Part shown: piece after piece, positions 26,157 to 34,807 of the stretch
Layout of the letters: each line of letters opens with the position of its first letter
How positions within the stretch are numbered: the stretch's first letter is position 1
NCBI GenBank assembly: GCA_902760865.1
Contig: CACWID010000042.1
Location: 1-36,512 of the forward strand
Origin: an uncultured Bacteroidales bacterium
GTDB taxonomy: Bacteria > Bacteroidota > Bacteroidia > Bacteroidales > Muribaculaceae
Reading direction: 5' to 3'
DNA: 36,512 nucleotides
Notes under the pieces: model-generated
Told to the model about the DNA's origin: nothing
Seen by the model: only the letters and a program-made list of their open reading frames with translations
Database searches by the model: none
Program-made: the position numbers and the translations under genes

Positions 26157-26188
26157 TTTGGTACATTGGGCAGAAAACTGTAAATTTG
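26157..26188 (+). promoter_or_regulatory. Promoter of carboxynorspermidine dehydrogenase gene
   Basis: TTTG at 26157-26160, a 20 bp gap, and TAAATTTG at 26181-26188. Transcription would start near 26195, which supports the ATG at 26214 over the TTG at 26199. Confidence 0.7.
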
Positions 26189-26213
26189 CGGGGAAATATT
26201 GAAGAGACAAGTT

Positions 26214-27410
26214 ATGAGCAAAGTCATTATCATCGGTTGCGGTGGCGTCGGCACCGTGTGTGCGCACAAGTGCGCACAGAATCCTGACGTGTTTAACGAG
26301 ATCGTGATTGCCTCGCGCAACCGCGCCAAGTGTGATGCCGTGGCCCGTGCCATCGGCAAGGACAACATCACCACCGACCAGGTGGATGCCGACGACGTGG
26401 ACCAGCTGGTAGCGCTGCTGGAGCGTCACAAGCCCGACATGGTCATCAACCTGGCGTTGCCCTATCAGGACCTGACAATCATGGAGGCGTGCCTGCGCTG
26501 CGGTGTGCACTACCTGGACACGGCGAACTACGAGCCGCGCGACGAGGCACACTTCGAGTACAGCTGGCAGTGGGCCTACAGGGAGCGCTTTGAGCAGGCA
26601 GGGCTGACGGCCATCCTGGGTTGCGGCTTTGACCCGGGCGTGAGCGGCGTCTATACCGCCTATGCTGCCAAGCACCACTTCGGCGAGATGCACACGCTGG
26701 ACATCGTGGACTGCAACGCCGGCAACCACGGCAAGGCATTTGCCACCAACTTCAACCCCGAGATCAACATCCGCGAGATCACCCAGAAGGGACGCTACTG
26801 GGAGAACGGCAAGTGGGTAGAGACCGGCGCGCTGGAAATCCACAAACCCCTCACCTACCCCATGATCGGCCCGCGCGAGAGCTACCTGATGTACCACGAG
26901 GAGCTGGAGTCGCTGGTGATCAACTTCCCCACCCTGAGGCGTGCAAGGTTCTGGATGACCTTCGGCGAGGAGTACCTGACCCACCTGCGCGTGATCCAGG
27001 ACATCGGCATGGCAAGCATCGAGCCCATCAACTACCAGGGCATGGACATCGTGCCGCTGCAGTTCCTCAAGGCCGTGCTGCCCAATCCGCAGGACCTGGG
27101 CGAGAACTACACGGGCGAGACGAGCATCGGCTGCCGCATCAGCGGTACCGACAAGGAAGGCAAGCCCCTTACCTACTACATCTACAATAACTGCGACCAC
27201 CACAAGGCCTACGAGGAGACCGGCATGCAGGCAGTCAGCTACACCACGGGCGTTCCCGCCATGACGGGCGCAATGATGTTCCTCAAGGGGCTGTGGCGCA
27301 AGCCCGGCGTGCACAACGTCGAGGAGTTTGATCCCGATCCGTTCCTGGAGGTGCTCAACAAGCAGGGCCTGCCCTGGCACGAGCAGTTCAACATCGACCT
27401 AGAAGCGTAA
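26214..27410 (+). CDS. Carboxynorspermidine dehydrogenase (saccharopine dehydrogenase family)
   Basis: The 398-residue enzyme starts MSKVIIIGCGGVGTVCAHKC, a Rossmann dinucleotide site (GCGGVG), and carries family segments ASRNRAKCD, MVINLALPYQDLTIMEACLR, HYLDTANYE and GCGFDPGVSGVYTAYA. It belongs to the saccharopine-like family that reductively joins aspartate semialdehyde to a diamine with NADPH, giving carboxyspermidine or carboxynorspermidine (EC 1.5.1.43). A decarboxylase (NspC) then makes the polyamine; it is not in this window. Many gut Bacteroidales make spermidine this way. The ATG at 26214 is chosen from the promoter position. Confidence 0.88.
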   Translation: MSKVIIIGCGGVGTVCAHKCAQNPDVFNEIVIASRNRAKCDAVARAIGKDNITTDQVDADDVDQLVALLERHKPDMVINLALPYQDLTIMEACLRCGVHYLDTANYEPRDEAHFEYSWQWAYRERFEQAGLTAILGCGFDPGVSGVYTAYAAKHHFGEMHTLDIVDCNAGNHGKAFATNFNPEINIREITQKGRYWENGKWVETGALEIHKPLTYPMIGPRESYLMYHEELESLVINFPTLRRARFWMTFGEEYLTHLRVIQDIGMASIEPINYQGMDIVPLQFLKAVLPNPQDLGENYTGETSIGCRISGTDKEGKPLTYYIYNNCDHHKAYEETGMQAVSYTTGVPAMTGAMMFLKGLWRKPGVHNVEEFDPDPFLEVLNKQGLPWHEQFNIDLEA

Positions 27411-27424
27411 CGGTCAAGATATCA

Positions 27425-27464
27425 ACAAGAAATGGATGCTTTGCGGCATCCATTTCTTGTTTTA
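27425..27464. terminator. Terminator with perfect 15 bp stem
   Basis: ACAAGAAATGGATGC (27425-27439) pairs exactly with GCATCCATTTCTTGT (27446-27460), followed by TTTTAT; it lies 15 bp past the dehydrogenase stop codon and faces the convergent Nudix gene. Confidence 0.9.
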
Positions 27465-27498
27465 TCTAGATGACCTAGACTATCTAGATTGTCTAGAG
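27463..27498. repeat. Nonamer TATCTAGAT array at the Nudix stop codon
   Basis: TATCTAGAT, GACCTAGAC, TATCTAGAT, TGTCTAGAG: four 9 bp units each with CTAG; the last includes the stop codon of the Nudix gene (27493-27495). Confidence 0.75.
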
Positions 27499-27897
27499 CT
27501 GTTCTTGGGGAAAGAGGGCAATGAGTTTCTCGTCGGCGGCGCACCAGGGGAGGGTCTTCAGTTCGTCCCAGGGGAGCCAGCGGCTGGCGGCGTGCTCGCG
27601 CATGGTGAATGCCGTCGTGGTCGCCGTGCAGCGATAGGCGGCGAGGGTGATGGTGAAGTCAGGGTAGTCGTGGGTGACGGTGGCGAGCAACTCGTGTACC
27701 TCGACATCAAAGTCCATCTCCTCGAGCAACTCGCGGTGAACGGCCTGTTGCGGGGTCTCACCGGGCTCGATCTTGCCGCCGGGGAATTCCCAATGATGGC
27801 TGGTGTAGTCGTAGCGCGACTCGCCACGCTGCATGCACAGCACCTTGCCGTCCACCTCGACGACGGCCGCCACGACGTTGTAGTGTTTGTTGGTCAT
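27493..27897 (-). CDS. Nudix hydrolase, MutT-like
   Basis: The 134-residue protein has a Nudix box at residues 41-62: G41-K-I-E-P-G-E47, then R55-E-L-L-E59-E60. Residue 62, usually Gly in GX5EX7REUXEEXGU, is Asp here. The HHWEFPGGKIEPGE context is close to MutT and CTP/8-oxo-dGTP pyrophosphohydrolases, which clean nucleotide pools by releasing pyrophosphate; the true substrate is not deducible. It lies 16 bp after the rhodanese gene and is probably cotranscribed with it. Confidence 0.9.
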   Translation of the reverse strand: MTNKHYNVVAAVVEVDGKVLCMQRGESRYDYTSHHWEFPGGKIEPGETPQQAVHRELLEEMDFDVEVHELLATVTHDYPDFTITLAAYRCTATTTAFTMREHAASRWLPWDELKTLPWCAADEKLIALFPQEQL

Positions 27898-27913
27898 TTC
27901 TTGTAGTCGCTGC

Positions 27914-28354
27914 TTATTTGACCAAGGCCTTGCCGGAATCTTGCCAGGCTATCACGCCCCCGTCCAGGTTGGTGACCATGAAGCCCCGCGCTGCCAGCTG
28001 GCTGGCGGCACGTGCGCTGCGGCGCCCACTACGACAATAGACTGCCACGGGCTTTGCAGGGTCGAGTATGGCAGTGGCCTTCTCGATAAAGTCGGTATTG
28101 TTCACGTCAACCAGTACGGCCCAAGCGATGTGGCCGTCCTCAAATTCCTCCTGAGAGCGCACGTCAAGGATCTGGACCTCGCCCTCGTCGATCAGGGACT
28201 GGAAATCGTCCACGCCCACGGTGATGTAGGGAGGCGGCAACTGGGGCTGACTCTTATTCCCATGAGTCAGAAACTTCGCACACGAGACGGCGATAATGGT
28301 GACTACAGCCAGTATTAACAACGTCTTGATATTGATCGCCAATAATAATGTCAT
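27914..28354 (-). CDS. Membrane-anchored or exported rhodanese-like protein
   Basis: The 146-residue product has an N-terminal hydrophobic segment (TLLILAVVTIIAVSC, Cys25), which is either an anchor or a poor lipobox. The rhodanese domain follows (VDDFQSLIDEGEVQILDVRS, FEDGHIAWAV) with the active-site loop CRSGRR at residues 107-112. Such single-domain rhodaneses transfer sulfur through a persulfide on the Cys. It is the first gene of a pair with the Nudix hydrolase. A TACCTTTG box is present on the minus strand at 28390-28397. Confidence 0.9.
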   Translation of the reverse strand: MTLLLAINIKTLLILAVVTIIAVSCAKFLTHGNKSQPQLPPPYITVGVDDFQSLIDEGEVQILDVRSQEEFEDGHIAWAVLVDVNNTDFIEKATAILDPAKPVAVYCRSGRRSARAASQLAARGFMVTNLDGGVIAWQDSGKALVK

Positions 28355-28389
28355 GTCTGTATAGAAATGTTTAGTTTGTTAATGATGGG

Positions 28390-28397
28390 CAAAGGTA
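28390..28397 (-). promoter_or_regulatory. -7 box of the rhodanese-Nudix pair
   Basis: The minus strand reads TACCTTTG, 36 bp before the start codon; no distinct TTG at the usual spacing. Confidence 0.55.
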
Positions 28398-28539
28398 CAA
28401 CATTTTTTTGGTGAAACATGCGATTTTAACACTTTGTGGCATGGTTTTTGCAGGCTTTTTTACTGGTATGAATACATCGTTTTATACTTTTTTTGAAAGA
28501 TTCTTCTAACATGTGCCCCAAAAAGGCATAAGCCTGATT

Positions 28540-28700
28540 TATCTTTGTATTGAAAAAAAGCAGAAGATTTTTCTGCTACGCAAAAAGGGTTGCGCCCCCG
28601 CGTGCCTGCCCTTTGCGTCGAGCAATGAAATGCCCCCACCCTCAACGCCATCGCAGCGGCGCTGAAAAGGTACTTGACACTATTTATCACACAAGACTAC
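28540..28700 (+). ncRNA. Candidate small RNA or leader with promoter box and hairpins
   Basis: The 528 bp between the rhodanese gene and the small gene at 28883 hold no sure gene. TATCTTTG at 28540-28547 is a good -7 box; just after it come AGCAGAA/TTCTGCT (28560-28577) and further GC-rich sequence with CGCAGCGGCGCTG. A minus-strand frame of 76 codons overlaps it. I cannot match it to a known RNA family. Confidence 0.25.
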
Positions 28701-28882
28701 AACGTGTCCTAATGGGAAAAATAGAAAATTGATGAAACGCCACCCGCCTCGCCCTCCACACAAGAGGCCCAAGCCCCATCTGCCGGGCACCGATAACGAA
28801 TCGGAATGCGGATTGAATTATTTTTAAGAAATACCAGATTGTTATAGAAACTTTTATTCATCTTTTTAACAACATTCCGCTT

Positions 28883-29092
28883 ATGACTACGATTAAGACT
28901 ACTTCACTGAAAACTTACAACCGCGTTCACAATTACCTGTACAACAAGAACATCGAGTGTTGGGGCGACCTCGAGAACCTCACCGTCAGCTTCTTCAACC
29001 TGACCCGCGAAGAGACCGACGAACTGCTGCAGAAACTGCTCAAACATTTCCACTTGACTCCCGTCTCGCCCGAGCGCACCCTCGCTGCCTGA
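28883..29092 (+). CDS. Small protein of unknown function
   Basis: A 69-residue product beginning MTTIKTTSLKTYNRVHNYLY, with a C-terminal helix-rich part (LTREETDELLQKLLKHFHL). The AT-rich run before the ATG and codon use like the neighbours support it as a real gene. It may be a small regulatory or binding protein; no family is recognised. It lies 183 bp before the AAA+ ATPase gene in the same direction, with two hairpins between. Confidence 0.6.
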   Translation: MTTIKTTSLKTYNRVHNYLYNKNIECWGDLENLTVSFFNLTREETDELLQKLLKHFHLTPVSPERTLAA

Positions 29093-29114
29093 GCCACCCT
29101 GCCGACCCTGGGGC

Positions 29115-29215
29115 GTGCCATCACCCGCTTGCCGTGATGATGGCACACCCGATGCACCTGGCTGCCCAGTTGCCGCCATCCTTGCGGCCATGCCCGTCCA
29201 CGCCGACGGGCATGG
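29115..29215 (+). repeat. Two strong hairpins before the ATPase gene
   Basis: GTGCCATCA/TGATGGCAC (29115-29123 with 29138-29146) and CCATGCCCGTC/GACGGGCATGG (29188-29198 with 29205-29215). Neither has a T-run, so they are unlike simple terminators; they may control the following gene or be processing sites. Confidence 0.6.
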
Positions 29216-29275
29216 TCCAGCTACCCGACGCTGCCTACTATCACACACAATTCATTTAAAAAAGCTGATTAACAA

Positions 29276-30949
29276 ATGGAGAAAGAGAACAAAACGAAGA
29301 AGAGTGCTACCAACAAAGTATCTAACGAGCCTATGACTCTGCTGCAGGCCGTGGAGCGCATCGTGGACCTGTCGCGCGACTCCAAGCTGAGCGACAGCTT
29401 CATGAAGAAGTGTTCCAAAGAAATCCAACTTGTCGCCGATGCCTATGGCATCACGCCTCAGCAGGCCATCCTGTTCTGCATCACGCTGGAGTGCGGCCCC
29501 TATAACGTGGGCTTCTATGAGTTGCCGCGTTTCCTGAATATGAGCAACGTGAGGAGCCTGAGTTTCGGCCCTGACATCAACGAGATGATCAAGAAGCGCC
29601 TGTTGCGCTATCGCGACAATGACAAGGATTCCTTCGGCGTGCCGGAGCACATCCTGAATGCCCTGAGAGAGAACCGCGCCGTCATCATGCCGTCGATCGT
29701 CGTCGAGGACTGCGACACGCTGTTTGAGCTGATGGGCACCTGGTTTGACGTGCTGGAGCAGAACAACATATCCCCCAAAGACCTGGCCATCGACCTGCTG
29801 AAGCTGCTCAAGGACAACAACAAAATCAGCTTTGCCGAGCAAGTCCTGGCGATGAAACTCAAGGATGAAGAACTGCTGGTGCTGCTCTTCTTCTGCAACC
29901 AGTTGGTCAACGAGGACGACAACAAGATCTTGTCGCACGAGATGGACGACCTGTTTGAAGGGCGCCGCATGCGCAAGAAGGCACTCAGCGAGATGGCACA
30001 CGGAACCCACAAGCTGATGCAGATGGGGCTGATCGAGCACGTGTGTGAGGACGGCACCGCCAACACCTCGATGTTCACCCTCAGCATCATGGCCAGGACC
30101 AAGCTGCTGGCCGAACTTGACCTGCAGCAGGCCGAAGTCAAGCTCAGCAATGTGCTCAAGCCCGACCAGATCAAGGCCAAGTCGATGTTCTACCCTCAGG
30201 CGATGGAGCAGCAGATCAACGAGCTGAACGGCTTCCTCGACGACGAGCAGTTTGTCGAGATCCAGCGCCGCTTGGACGAGAGCGGTTTCCGCACCGGTTT
30301 TGCCTGCCTGTTCTACGGAGCGCCCGGCACCGGCAAGACCGAGACCGTCTATCAGCTCGCGCGAACCACCGGCCGCAGCATCATGCTCGTGGATGTGCCC
30401 CAGATCAAGAGCAAGTGGGTGGGCGACAGCGAGAAGAACATCAAGGCCCTGTTCGACCGCTACCGCGAACTGGTCAAGCGTTGTGAACTGGCCCCCATCC
30501 TGCTGTTCAACGAGGCCGATGCCATCTTCGGTGTACGCAAGAACGGCGCCGAGAATGCCGTGGACAAGATGGAGAACACCATCCAGAACATCATCCTGCA
30601 GGAGATGGAAAGCCTGCACGGCATTATGATTGCCACGACCAACCTGGTCAGCAACCTGGACGGTGCCTTCGAGCGCCGCTTCCTCTACAAGGTCAAGTTT
30701 GAGAAGCCCGACGCCACAGTACGCAGCCGCATCTGGCAAGAGATGATTCCCGACCTGAGCGACAAGAGCGCCGACATCCTGGCCAACACCTATGACCTGA
30801 GTGGCGGACAAATCGAGAACATCGCACGCAAGAACACCATCAACCGCATCCTGCACGGCGACAACGGCGACAACCTCGCCACCCTGATGGAATACTGCAA
30901 GGCTGAGACCCTCAACCCGGCAGCCAACCGACCCCGCATGGGATTCTGA
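29276..30949 (+). CDS. AAA+ ATPase with unusual Walker B Asn
   Basis: The 557-residue protein has an N-terminal helical region with winged-helix-like segments (about residues 20-300) and an AAA+ core: Walker A GAPGTGKTE (about 345-353), Walker B LLFNEADAIF with Asn412 in place of the usual Asp and Glu413 kept, sensor-1 IATTN, and an arginine-finger-like ERRF. The small lid shows YDLSGGQIENIARKN. The fold is of classical FtsH/Cdc48 type clade ATPases that remodel proteins; no substrate can be named. FNEAD in place of hDEAD-like motifs I recall from related single-ATPase families. A terminator follows at 30981. Confidence 0.88.
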   Translation: MEKENKTKKSATNKVSNEPMTLLQAVERIVDLSRDSKLSDSFMKKCSKEIQLVADAYGITPQQAILFCITLECGPYNVGFYELPRFLNMSNVRSLSFGPDINEMIKKRLLRYRDNDKDSFGVPEHILNALRENRAVIMPSIVVEDCDTLFELMGTWFDVLEQNNISPKDLAIDLLKLLKDNNKISFAEQVLAMKLKDEELLVLLFFCNQLVNEDDNKILSHEMDDLFEGRRMRKKALSEMAHGTHKLMQMGLIEHVCEDGTANTSMFTLSIMARTKLLAELDLQQAEVKLSNVLKPDQIKAKSMFYPQAMEQQINELNGFLDDEQFVEIQRRLDESGFRTGFACLFYGAPGTGKTETVYQLARTTGRSIMLVDVPQIKSKWVGDSEKNIKALFDRYRELVKRCELAPILLFNEADAIFGVRKNGAENAVDKMENTIQNIILQEMESLHGIMIATTNLVSNLDGAFERRFLYKVKFEKPDATVRSRIWQEMIPDLSDKSADILANTYDLSGGQIENIARKNTINRILHGDNGDNLATLMEYCKAETLNPAANRPRMGF

Positions 30950-30980
30950 CGACACACAACAGATTAGCCCTAGGAAAATC

Positions 30981-31020
30981 GGGGGACGGGAGCTTCCATG
31001 CGGCTCCCGCCCCCTTTTTT
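30981..31020 (+). terminator. Terminator of the AAA+ ATPase gene
   Basis: GGGGG-A-CGGGAGC (30981-30993) pairs with GCTCCCG-C-CCCC (31003-31014), followed by TTTTTT. Confidence 0.9.
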
Positions 31021-31051
31021 CACATCCAATTTTGGCTCCACAAGGCACATA

Positions 31052-31074
31052 AAGACGCAAAATTTGGCGTCTCC
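31052..31074. repeat. Degenerate GAGACGCAA palindrome
   Basis: AAGACGCAAAA/TTTGGCGTCTCC has one changed base in each half relative to the copy at 3070. Confidence 0.6.
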
Positions 31075-31177
31075 ACAAGTATAATAATTCCAGTTGACTA
31101 CACCTAGATTTTGTTAAACGCATAAGATTATAAGGTTAAAAGCCACCGCAACGGACTCATAAATCGCAGAAAATTTC

Positions 31178-31185
31178 TACCTTTG
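31178..31185 (+). promoter_or_regulatory. -7 box of the OMP/phosphoesterase/acyltransferase cluster
   Basis: TACCTTTG lies 25 bp before the start codon of the gene at 31211. The -33 half is not clear. Confidence 0.6.
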
Positions 31186-31210
31186 TGCCCCTAAAACCAC
31201 TAGTTATGCT

Positions 31211-31930
31211 ATGAATGTTATCAGACAAACTATCCTGACACTCCTGTTCGGTCTGGCTGCGACGACAGCCATGGCGCAGTACTATAGCGGAGATCGCACC
31301 TTTGACGGTGAGAACAAGAACGAGGTTTCCCTCTCGCTGACCACAGGCAAGAACATCATCACGGGTCCGTGCATCGGCAACACCGTGCACTACAAGCACT
31401 ACTTCAACAACCACTGGAGCGTGGACGGCGGCGCCAACCTGCAGTACACCAAGGGGCTGTACGGCTTCAAGGCCAAGGGCGAGTATCACCTGAAAATCAA
31501 GTCTTTCCACATGTTTGCCTCGGGTGAGTACATGTTCAACCATTACCACGACTACAACACCAATGAAAACGTGGGCAACATGTCGGTCCGCTTTGAGCGC
31601 GGCTACTGGGACATCACCCTAGGCGGCTCATTGATCGGCTACAACATGATGGGTGACCACTATACCGAGCCTCTCACGCTCACCTTCGGTGCCCATGCGT
31701 CATTGCGGCCCCGCACCCACCACTGGAACGTGGGCGTGCTGTTCCGCAACTATGACGACTTCTACTACGAGAACTGGAACATCAACTGGGGTCTGGACTT
31801 CTACTATAGGTTCAATCCCCGTTGGAAATTGTTCGGCGAGTTCAACATCCGTCCTGCCGGCTCAATGAGCCAGTTGGCCAGCAAATATGAGACAACAGGC
31901 AAAGTTGGTTTAATCTATCGATGGAAATAA
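31211..31930 (+). CDS. Small outer membrane beta-barrel protein
   Basis: The 239-residue product has a signal peptide (ending AATTAMA, then QYYSGD) and about ten aromatic amphipathic strands (e.g. HYKHYFNNHWSVDGGANLQY, WNINWGLDFYYRFNPRWKLF), ending VGLIYRWK, typical of small outer membrane barrels with a C-terminal aromatic. A three-codon ATG-CTA-TGA frame precedes the start by 6 bp. It heads a cluster with the phosphoesterase gene, whose start codon overlaps the end of this gene. Confidence 0.85.
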   Translation: MNVIRQTILTLLFGLAATTAMAQYYSGDRTFDGENKNEVSLSLTTGKNIITGPCIGNTVHYKHYFNNHWSVDGGANLQYTKGLYGFKAKGEYHLKIKSFHMFASGEYMFNHYHDYNTNENVGNMSVRFERGYWDITLGGSLIGYNMMGDHYTEPLTLTFGAHASLRPRTHHWNVGVLFRNYDDFYYENWNINWGLDFYYRFNPRWKLFGEFNIRPAGSMSQLASKYETTGKVGLIYRWK

Positions 31931-31932
31931 CA

Positions 31933-33024
31933 ATGAAAAAGTCAGTATTATATAGCCTCATGGCAGCCGCACTGCTGGCAGCAAGTGTGACATTCACCTC
32001 ATGTGAAAAAGTGAGTCCCCAGGGTGTGCTCATGGGCAACACCAGTGTTGACGACCGTGTGAAGCAGTCACTGGTCAACAATTCCTTCTATGAAGTGGCG
32101 TGGGACAAAGAACTGCCCGACACCGTAACGGAATATTCCTTCCTTGTGGGCAGCGACAGCCACATTACCTTCGACCCAGGCCGTCTCGAAGAGATGCTCG
32201 ATATCAGCATCAATGATGGCGACCTGTTCTGCTGCCACTTGGGCGACCTTGCCGACACCAAGGCTGAATACTACTACAATACAGAAAGGGCACTTTATCT
32301 TGCCACCGAAAAATGGCAAGATAAGTACCTGGAGCCCTATTTTGACGAGGGAGGAGAAGCAGTTATAGATACCCTGTTCTTTGTAGATCCGAGGACCGGT
32401 TGCTTGTATCGCAAAGACGACATGTCCATCGTACCCATATTCTTGCCCTTCTATCCTGTAGTGGGTAACCACGACATCACCCACAACGGATGGGCTTTGT
32501 ACAGCAGACTGTTCAAGAGCTCGTTCTATGAATTCACTGTCAAGGTAGGTAATAAATATGATCGCTTCATTTTCCTGGATTCGGCCAACGGCACATTGGG
32601 CGACTTCCAGATTGAGCAGATTGATGATGGCGTTTTCTGGCGTGACAAAAAGGACATCCGCAATACCTTTGTCTTCACCCACACCAACATTTTCAGGCCA
32701 TCACTCAACGAGTTCGCATCGACCTATTGCCGAGAAGAGATGTACTACATCCTGGACAAGTTGGCAGACTGGAAAACGACCATCGCCTTCTGGGGGCACG
32801 TACACGCGTGGGACGAGAGAGATTTTGGCGGTGTGCACCACATCACCATGCCGTCTATGAACTTCGTTGACCACCCCAATGGCGGCGATGACCTGATTGT
32901 GCGCATTACCGTTACTGGTGACCACGAATACAAGATGGATCGCCTGGGACTGCACTGCAAGGAGCGCAGCAAGCAAGAACTGGAAGAGCTAGAATACAAG
33001 ACCTCTACCAAAATTAATAATTAA
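31933..33024 (+). CDS. Metallophosphoesterase lipoprotein
   Basis: About 363 residues from the ATG at 31933 (an ATG at 31921 adds four residues and overlaps the upstream gene). The N-terminus MKKSVLYSLMAAALLA ends in a lipobox-like FTSC, followed by EK. Calcineurin-type motifs are in order: GSDSH, LGDLAD, VVGNHD, HTN and GHVHAWD, so metal-binding Asp, His and Asn are present. The substrate, perhaps a phosphoester or nucleotide, is unknown. An acidic insertion separates the second and third motifs. It lies between the barrel gene and the GNAT fusion, 10 bp before the latter. Confidence 0.88.
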   Translation: MKKSVLYSLMAAALLAASVTFTSCEKVSPQGVLMGNTSVDDRVKQSLVNNSFYEVAWDKELPDTVTEYSFLVGSDSHITFDPGRLEEMLDISINDGDLFCCHLGDLADTKAEYYYNTERALYLATEKWQDKYLEPYFDEGGEAVIDTLFFVDPRTGCLYRKDDMSIVPIFLPFYPVVGNHDITHNGWALYSRLFKSSFYEFTVKVGNKYDRFIFLDSANGTLGDFQIEQIDDGVFWRDKKDIRNTFVFTHTNIFRPSLNEFASTYCREEMYYILDKLADWKTTIAFWGHVHAWDERDFGGVHHITMPSMNFVDHPNGGDDLIVRITVTGDHEYKMDRLGLHCKERSKQELEELEYKTSTKINN

Positions 33025-33034
33025 TGCGCTTCAT

Positions 33035-34792
33035 GTGATTGAGTATAAGGCGATAGACTTTAAGGACCTGGACATCTTCCGCTCATATCTGCGGTGGGAA
33101 GATGTCCAGGGTTGCGAATGGAGCAGCGTGAACCTGCTCACCTGGAATCACTTCGGGCTTGAATATGCCATCGTCAAGGGGTACCTGGTGCTGCGGTACA
33201 TCTATGACGGACAATACACCCACACCATGCCGCTACCGCCTGTACCCGAGGGGGTTGAGCGCCCACGCCTGTCCGAGGCGGGCGACGGCTGTCTGGAGTG
33301 CGTCGTCCGTGCCCTGCGCGACGAGTGCTTTGCCCATCACCAGCCCTTCAGCATCACCAACCTGAACCAGCTTGGAATCGAATTCCTGCAACGCGTATTC
33401 CCGGGCGAATTTGAGTTTTCCGAGCCGATGACCGAGCGCTATGACTACATCTGCCTGAGGGAGAACATCATCGCCCTCGAGGGCAAAGAGATGCGTCCCA
33501 AGCGCCAGCACCTATACCAGTTTCCCCGATTCTATCCCAATCACGAGTACCGTCCGCTGGAGCCAAGCCTATTCCCCGAGTGCCTGCAGCTGCTGCAGCA
33601 CTGGAGCGACAATGCCGAGGCCATCGGCCACCTGCAGGGAGCCGACAGCAAGGTGATGGAACGCGAGTCCATCAGCCAGGTGTTTGACAACTGGGAGCGC
33701 TTCGGTGCCATCGGCGGGGCTTTGTTCGTCGATGAGAAAATGGTGGCTTTCACCTATGGCGTGCCCATCAACGGCAACACCTTTGACCTGTGCGTCGAGA
33801 AGGGCGACATCGCCTACAAGGGCGTCTATACCGTCGTGCGCCACAACTTCATGCAGCAGATACCCGAGCAGTACACCTACATCAACCTCGAGGAGGACTT
33901 GGGCTTGCCGGGGCTGCGGCGTGCCAAGTCATCCTATCACCCTGCCTATCAGATCAAGAAAGACCGCGCCGTGTCCTATTTCGATTGGTCAGTCCAAGAG
34001 GAGGAACGCAGACGTGAAGGCGCTCGCCACCTGATGCAGACGGTATTCAACGACAGCGTCGAGGCACTTGACATCTTCTTCTCGCACGTGTATAACCCTG
34101 CCGGCAACTACTGCCGCAGCGAGGAGGGACAAATCGTGTCGGCTGCCCAGGCCCTGCCCTATCGTCTGCTCTACCACGGCGAGCACGCCGATGCTGTCTA
34201 TCTCTACGCCGTGGGCACCCTGCCCGAGTGGCGCGGCCAGCACCTGATGGCACGCCTGTTCAGGTATATGCACCGCGGCCTGTTATGCCAGGGCAAGGCC
34301 TTCTCCTCCCTGCTGATTGAGCAACCCAGCCTGCAGCCGATGTATGAGAATTTCGGCTATGCCCAAGTCGGCACAGCTCCGCTGCAGGACGAAAACGTGG
34401 TGGAAAACGGCTTTGACGCCTACGACCAGTGGCAGCGCTCACGCCCCTGCGTACTGCTGCAGGACCAGCACAACTGGGAGGCCTTGCAGGTCTATAGCCG
34501 ATTTGACAAAGCCTATTACCTTGTCAAGCCACATTACAAGGGCATGGTGCGCATCATCAACGTCATGGCAGCGCTTCAACTGTACGCCGCCACACATCCC
34601 GACCTGTCGCTGAAACTTCATGTCACGGGCGACGGGCACATCAGCGAGAACAACGGCTGCTATGCCATCGAGGGTGGCAATGCACAACGCATCTCCCGCT
34701 GCACCAGCATCGAGACAACATTCACCATCAATCAGTTAGCGGAATTTCTCTTCAAGGATGCTCCGCTTGAGATGCCCTTGATGCTCCTCTGA
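33035..34792 (+). CDS. DUF2156 / GNAT / SCP-like fusion protein
   Basis: The 585-residue protein has a GTG start at 33035; no better ATG is in frame. The N-terminal part (about 1-300) fits the DUF2156 LPG synthetase C-terminal fold: WSSVNLLTWNHFGLEYAIVK, MVAFTYGVP, GDIAYKGVYTVVRHNFM, YINLEEDLGLPGLRRAKSSY. The middle (about 340-460) is a GNAT acyltransferase (VGTLPEWRGQHLMARLFRYM, YENFGY). The end (about 500-585) resembles a sterol carrier-like module, as found in Eis proteins (YKGMVRIINV, LSLKLHVTGDG). DUF2156 and GNAT genes are usually separate in Bacteroidales, as I recall. Probable amino-acyl or acetyl transfer to a lipid or amine; the substrate is unknown. Confidence 0.85.
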   Translation: MIEYKAIDFKDLDIFRSYLRWEDVQGCEWSSVNLLTWNHFGLEYAIVKGYLVLRYIYDGQYTHTMPLPPVPEGVERPRLSEAGDGCLECVVRALRDECFAHHQPFSITNLNQLGIEFLQRVFPGEFEFSEPMTERYDYICLRENIIALEGKEMRPKRQHLYQFPRFYPNHEYRPLEPSLFPECLQLLQHWSDNAEAIGHLQGADSKVMERESISQVFDNWERFGAIGGALFVDEKMVAFTYGVPINGNTFDLCVEKGDIAYKGVYTVVRHNFMQQIPEQYTYINLEEDLGLPGLRRAKSSYHPAYQIKKDRAVSYFDWSVQEEERRREGARHLMQTVFNDSVEALDIFFSHVYNPAGNYCRSEEGQIVSAAQALPYRLLYHGEHADAVYLYAVGTLPEWRGQHLMARLFRYMHRGLLCQGKAFSSLLIEQPSLQPMYENFGYAQVGTAPLQDENVVENGFDAYDQWQRSRPCVLLQDQHNWEALQVYSRFDKAYYLVKPHYKGMVRIINVMAALQLYAATHPDLSLKLHVTGDGHISENNGCYAIEGGNAQRISRCTSIETTFTINQLAEFLFKDAPLEMPLMLL

Positions 34793-34807
34793 CCCACCCC
34801 CACTTTA

